NCBI GenBank assembly: GCA_009664345.1
Contig: CP043547.1
Location: 2,446,709 to 2,510,708 of the forward strand
Reading direction: 5' to 3'
DNA: 64,000 nucleotides
From: Planctomycetales bacterium 10988
GTDB taxonomy: Bacteria > Planctomycetota > Planctomycetia > Pirellulales > Pb10988
In this document: piece after piece, positions 62,958 through 64,000 of the stretch
Layout: each line of letters begins with the position of its first letter
How positions within the stretch are numbered: position 1 is the first letter of the stretch
Notes under the pieces: generated by a model
Seen by the model: only the letters and a program-made list of their open reading frames with translations
Database searches by the model: none
Told to the model about the DNA's origin: nothing
Made by a program: the position numbers and the translations under genes

Positions 62958-64000
62958 ATGAAAGCGTCAAACTTGCCAATGGGTCGTCAACCTCTGGCCC
63001 TCATCATGACCCTTCTGGTGCTGACCGCCGCCACGTCCCTTCCCGCCCAAGAGACCGGGACAGCTTCTGTTCAAAAAGAGCAGATGATTACCAAAGCGAT
63101 TCAGTACTTGGAAAAAGCTCAGCTCGAAGACGGTTCTTATCAAACCGCGATGAAGCTCCCCGTGACCGCGATCGTCACCACCGGGGTGTTGCGTTCGGGC
63201 CGCTCCGCCAGTGATCCCTTAGTTGCCAAGAGTCTTTCCTACATTCAAGGCTTCGTTCAAGAAGACGGGGGAATCTACGCTCCGGACAGCACGCATCGCA
63301 ACTATGAAACGTGCATCGCCTTGCTCTGTATGTCGGAAGCCAATCGAGATGGCCGTTTCGACAAACTGATCCAAAATGCCAAAACCTTTATCACCGGGAT
63401 GCAATGGGATGAAGAAGATGGCACCGAGGTCACCGATCCCGCTTACGGCGGAGCAGGTTATGGACGCCATCGCCGCCCGGATCTTTCCAACACCCAATTC
63501 TTCATTGATGCCCTGCATGCCGCTGGGGTCGGCCCCGAAGAGGAAGCCATGAAGAAGGCGTTGGTCTTTATTTCTCGCTGCCAAAACCTGGAATCCGAGC
63601 ACAACACCTCGCCCTTCTCCGCCAAGGTCAATGATGGTGGGTTCTATTACACTGTTGCCGCCGGTGGCTCTAGCCAAGCTGGCGAAACCGAAGATGGCGG
63701 GCTGCGAAGTTATGCCTCGATGACCTACGCTGGTTTGAAGAGTATGATCTTCGCCGGGGTCGATGAAAGTGATCCGCGAGTCGAAGCCGCTTACAAGTGG
63801 GCCTGCAAGCATTACACCTTGGAAGAAAACCCCGGCATGGGGACCTCGGGACTCTTCTACTATTACCACACGTTCTCCAAAGCCCTTGATGCGATGGAAG
63901 TGGAAACGATGGTCGAAGAAAACGGCACCAAGCACGATTGGCAAGCCGAACTCGCAAAAGAGCTGGCCGAACGTCAAAACCCGGATGGTTCTTGGACCAA
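62958..64000 (+). CDS. Secreted prenyltransferase/squalene-oxidase repeat protein (partial)
   Basis: Starts at ATG 62958, seven bases after AAAGGA, and is open to the right edge (347 codons). A signal peptide ends near LPAQ. The mature part has alpha/alpha-toroid repeats of the PF00432 type: AIQYLEKAQLEDGSYQ, LSYIQGFVQEDGGIY, ALVFISRCQNLE with NDGGFYY, and AAYKWACKHYTLEENPGM, closing in-window with RQNPDGSW. The same fold occurs in terpene cyclases, but here the protein is exported. The catalytic DXDD of squalene-hopene cyclase is not seen in the part present. In planctomycetes such exported proteins are common and of unknown role. Confidence 0.85.
   Translation, partial: MKASNLPMGRQPLALIMTLLVLTAATSLPAQETGTASVQKEQMITKAIQYLEKAQLEDGSYQTAMKLPVTAIVTTGVLRSGRSASDPLVAKSLSYIQGFVQEDGGIYAPDSTHRNYETCIALLCMSEANRDGRFDKLIQNAKTFITGMQWDEEDGTEVTDPAYGGAGYGRHRRPDLSNTQFFIDALHAAGVGPEEEAMKKALVFISRCQNLESEHNTSPFSAKVNDGGFYYTVAAGGSSQAGETEDGGLRSYASMTYAGLKSMIFAGVDESDPRVEAAYKWACKHYTLEENPGMGTSGLFYYYHTFSKALDAMEVETMVEENGTKHDWQAELAKELAERQNPDGSWT

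Noticed and set aside
62958-64000. Squalene-hopene cyclase linked to the carotenoid operon
   Set aside because: The repeats are of the right superfamily, but the protein has a signal peptide and no visible DXDD motif, and it is 19 kb from the operon.

Overview
The window reads as chromosomal DNA of a planctomycete. The signature families are a paired PSCyt1/PSD1 (DUF1549/DUF1553) protein and Tat-exported DUF1501 protein, two DUF1080 proteins, a DUF4175-like giant, a PQQ-type beta-propeller, a PknB-type kinase with a C-terminal membrane anchor, and many secreted proteins found mainly in that phylum. No rRNA, tRNA, CRISPR array, prophage or insertion sequence was recognised. Genus cannot be assigned from the sequence alone.

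Layout. 0-7.8 kb: the 5' part of a very large acidic DUF4175-like membrane protein leaving the left edge, a secreted DUF1080+GH172-like enzyme, a possible small membrane protein followed by a structured RNA candidate ending in an intrinsic terminator, and a secreted PDZ protein. 7.9-21 kb: PQQ propeller, cydAB (bd oxidase), the DUF1501 and PSCyt1/PSD1 genes, a small membrane protein, an isochorismatase-like hydrolase, bshB1 (bacillithiol), a lipoprotein, an M32 carboxypeptidase and a 57-residue ORF with a TTG start. 21-30 kb: a zinc-ribbon membrane protein, an unknown, a dicarboxylate/amino-acid symporter, a double DUF1080 protein, a coupled 2H-phosphoesterase/sterol-desaturase pair and a fused TctC-TctB protein. 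30-37 kb: a visibly AT-richer block with a secreted proline-rich protein, a coiled-coil protein, a GT2 glycosyltransferase, an unknown and a TPR protein, with copies of a dispersed hairpin repeat at several of its gaps.

37.4-44.1 kb: a five-gene operon (CrtN-like desaturase, aldehyde dehydrogenase, CrtP-like oxidase, acyltransferase, membrane GT2). This is the gene content of a staphyloxanthin-type C30 carotenoid pathway without its synthase. 44.3-47.6 kb: methionine genes metY and a fused metX-metW. 47.6-58.3 kb: a signalling and stress neighbourhood with a Ser/Thr kinase, a sigma-54 activator with a pseudo-receiver and an altered GAFTGA loop, a 1705-residue membrane protein joining a caspase-like domain to a VWA domain, and a secreted protein with a CX4CH motif. 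58.7-59.7 kb: fliW and csrA. 60.1-64 kb: a two-gene ABC exporter and the start of a secreted prenyltransferase/squalene-oxidase-repeat protein leaving the right edge.

The items I would look at first are the caspase-VWA protein and its regulators, the dispersed hairpin repeat family and the AT-rich block it marks, the structured RNA near 6.8 kb, the recurrent palindrome AAAAGTACTTTT, and the TctC-TctB fusion.
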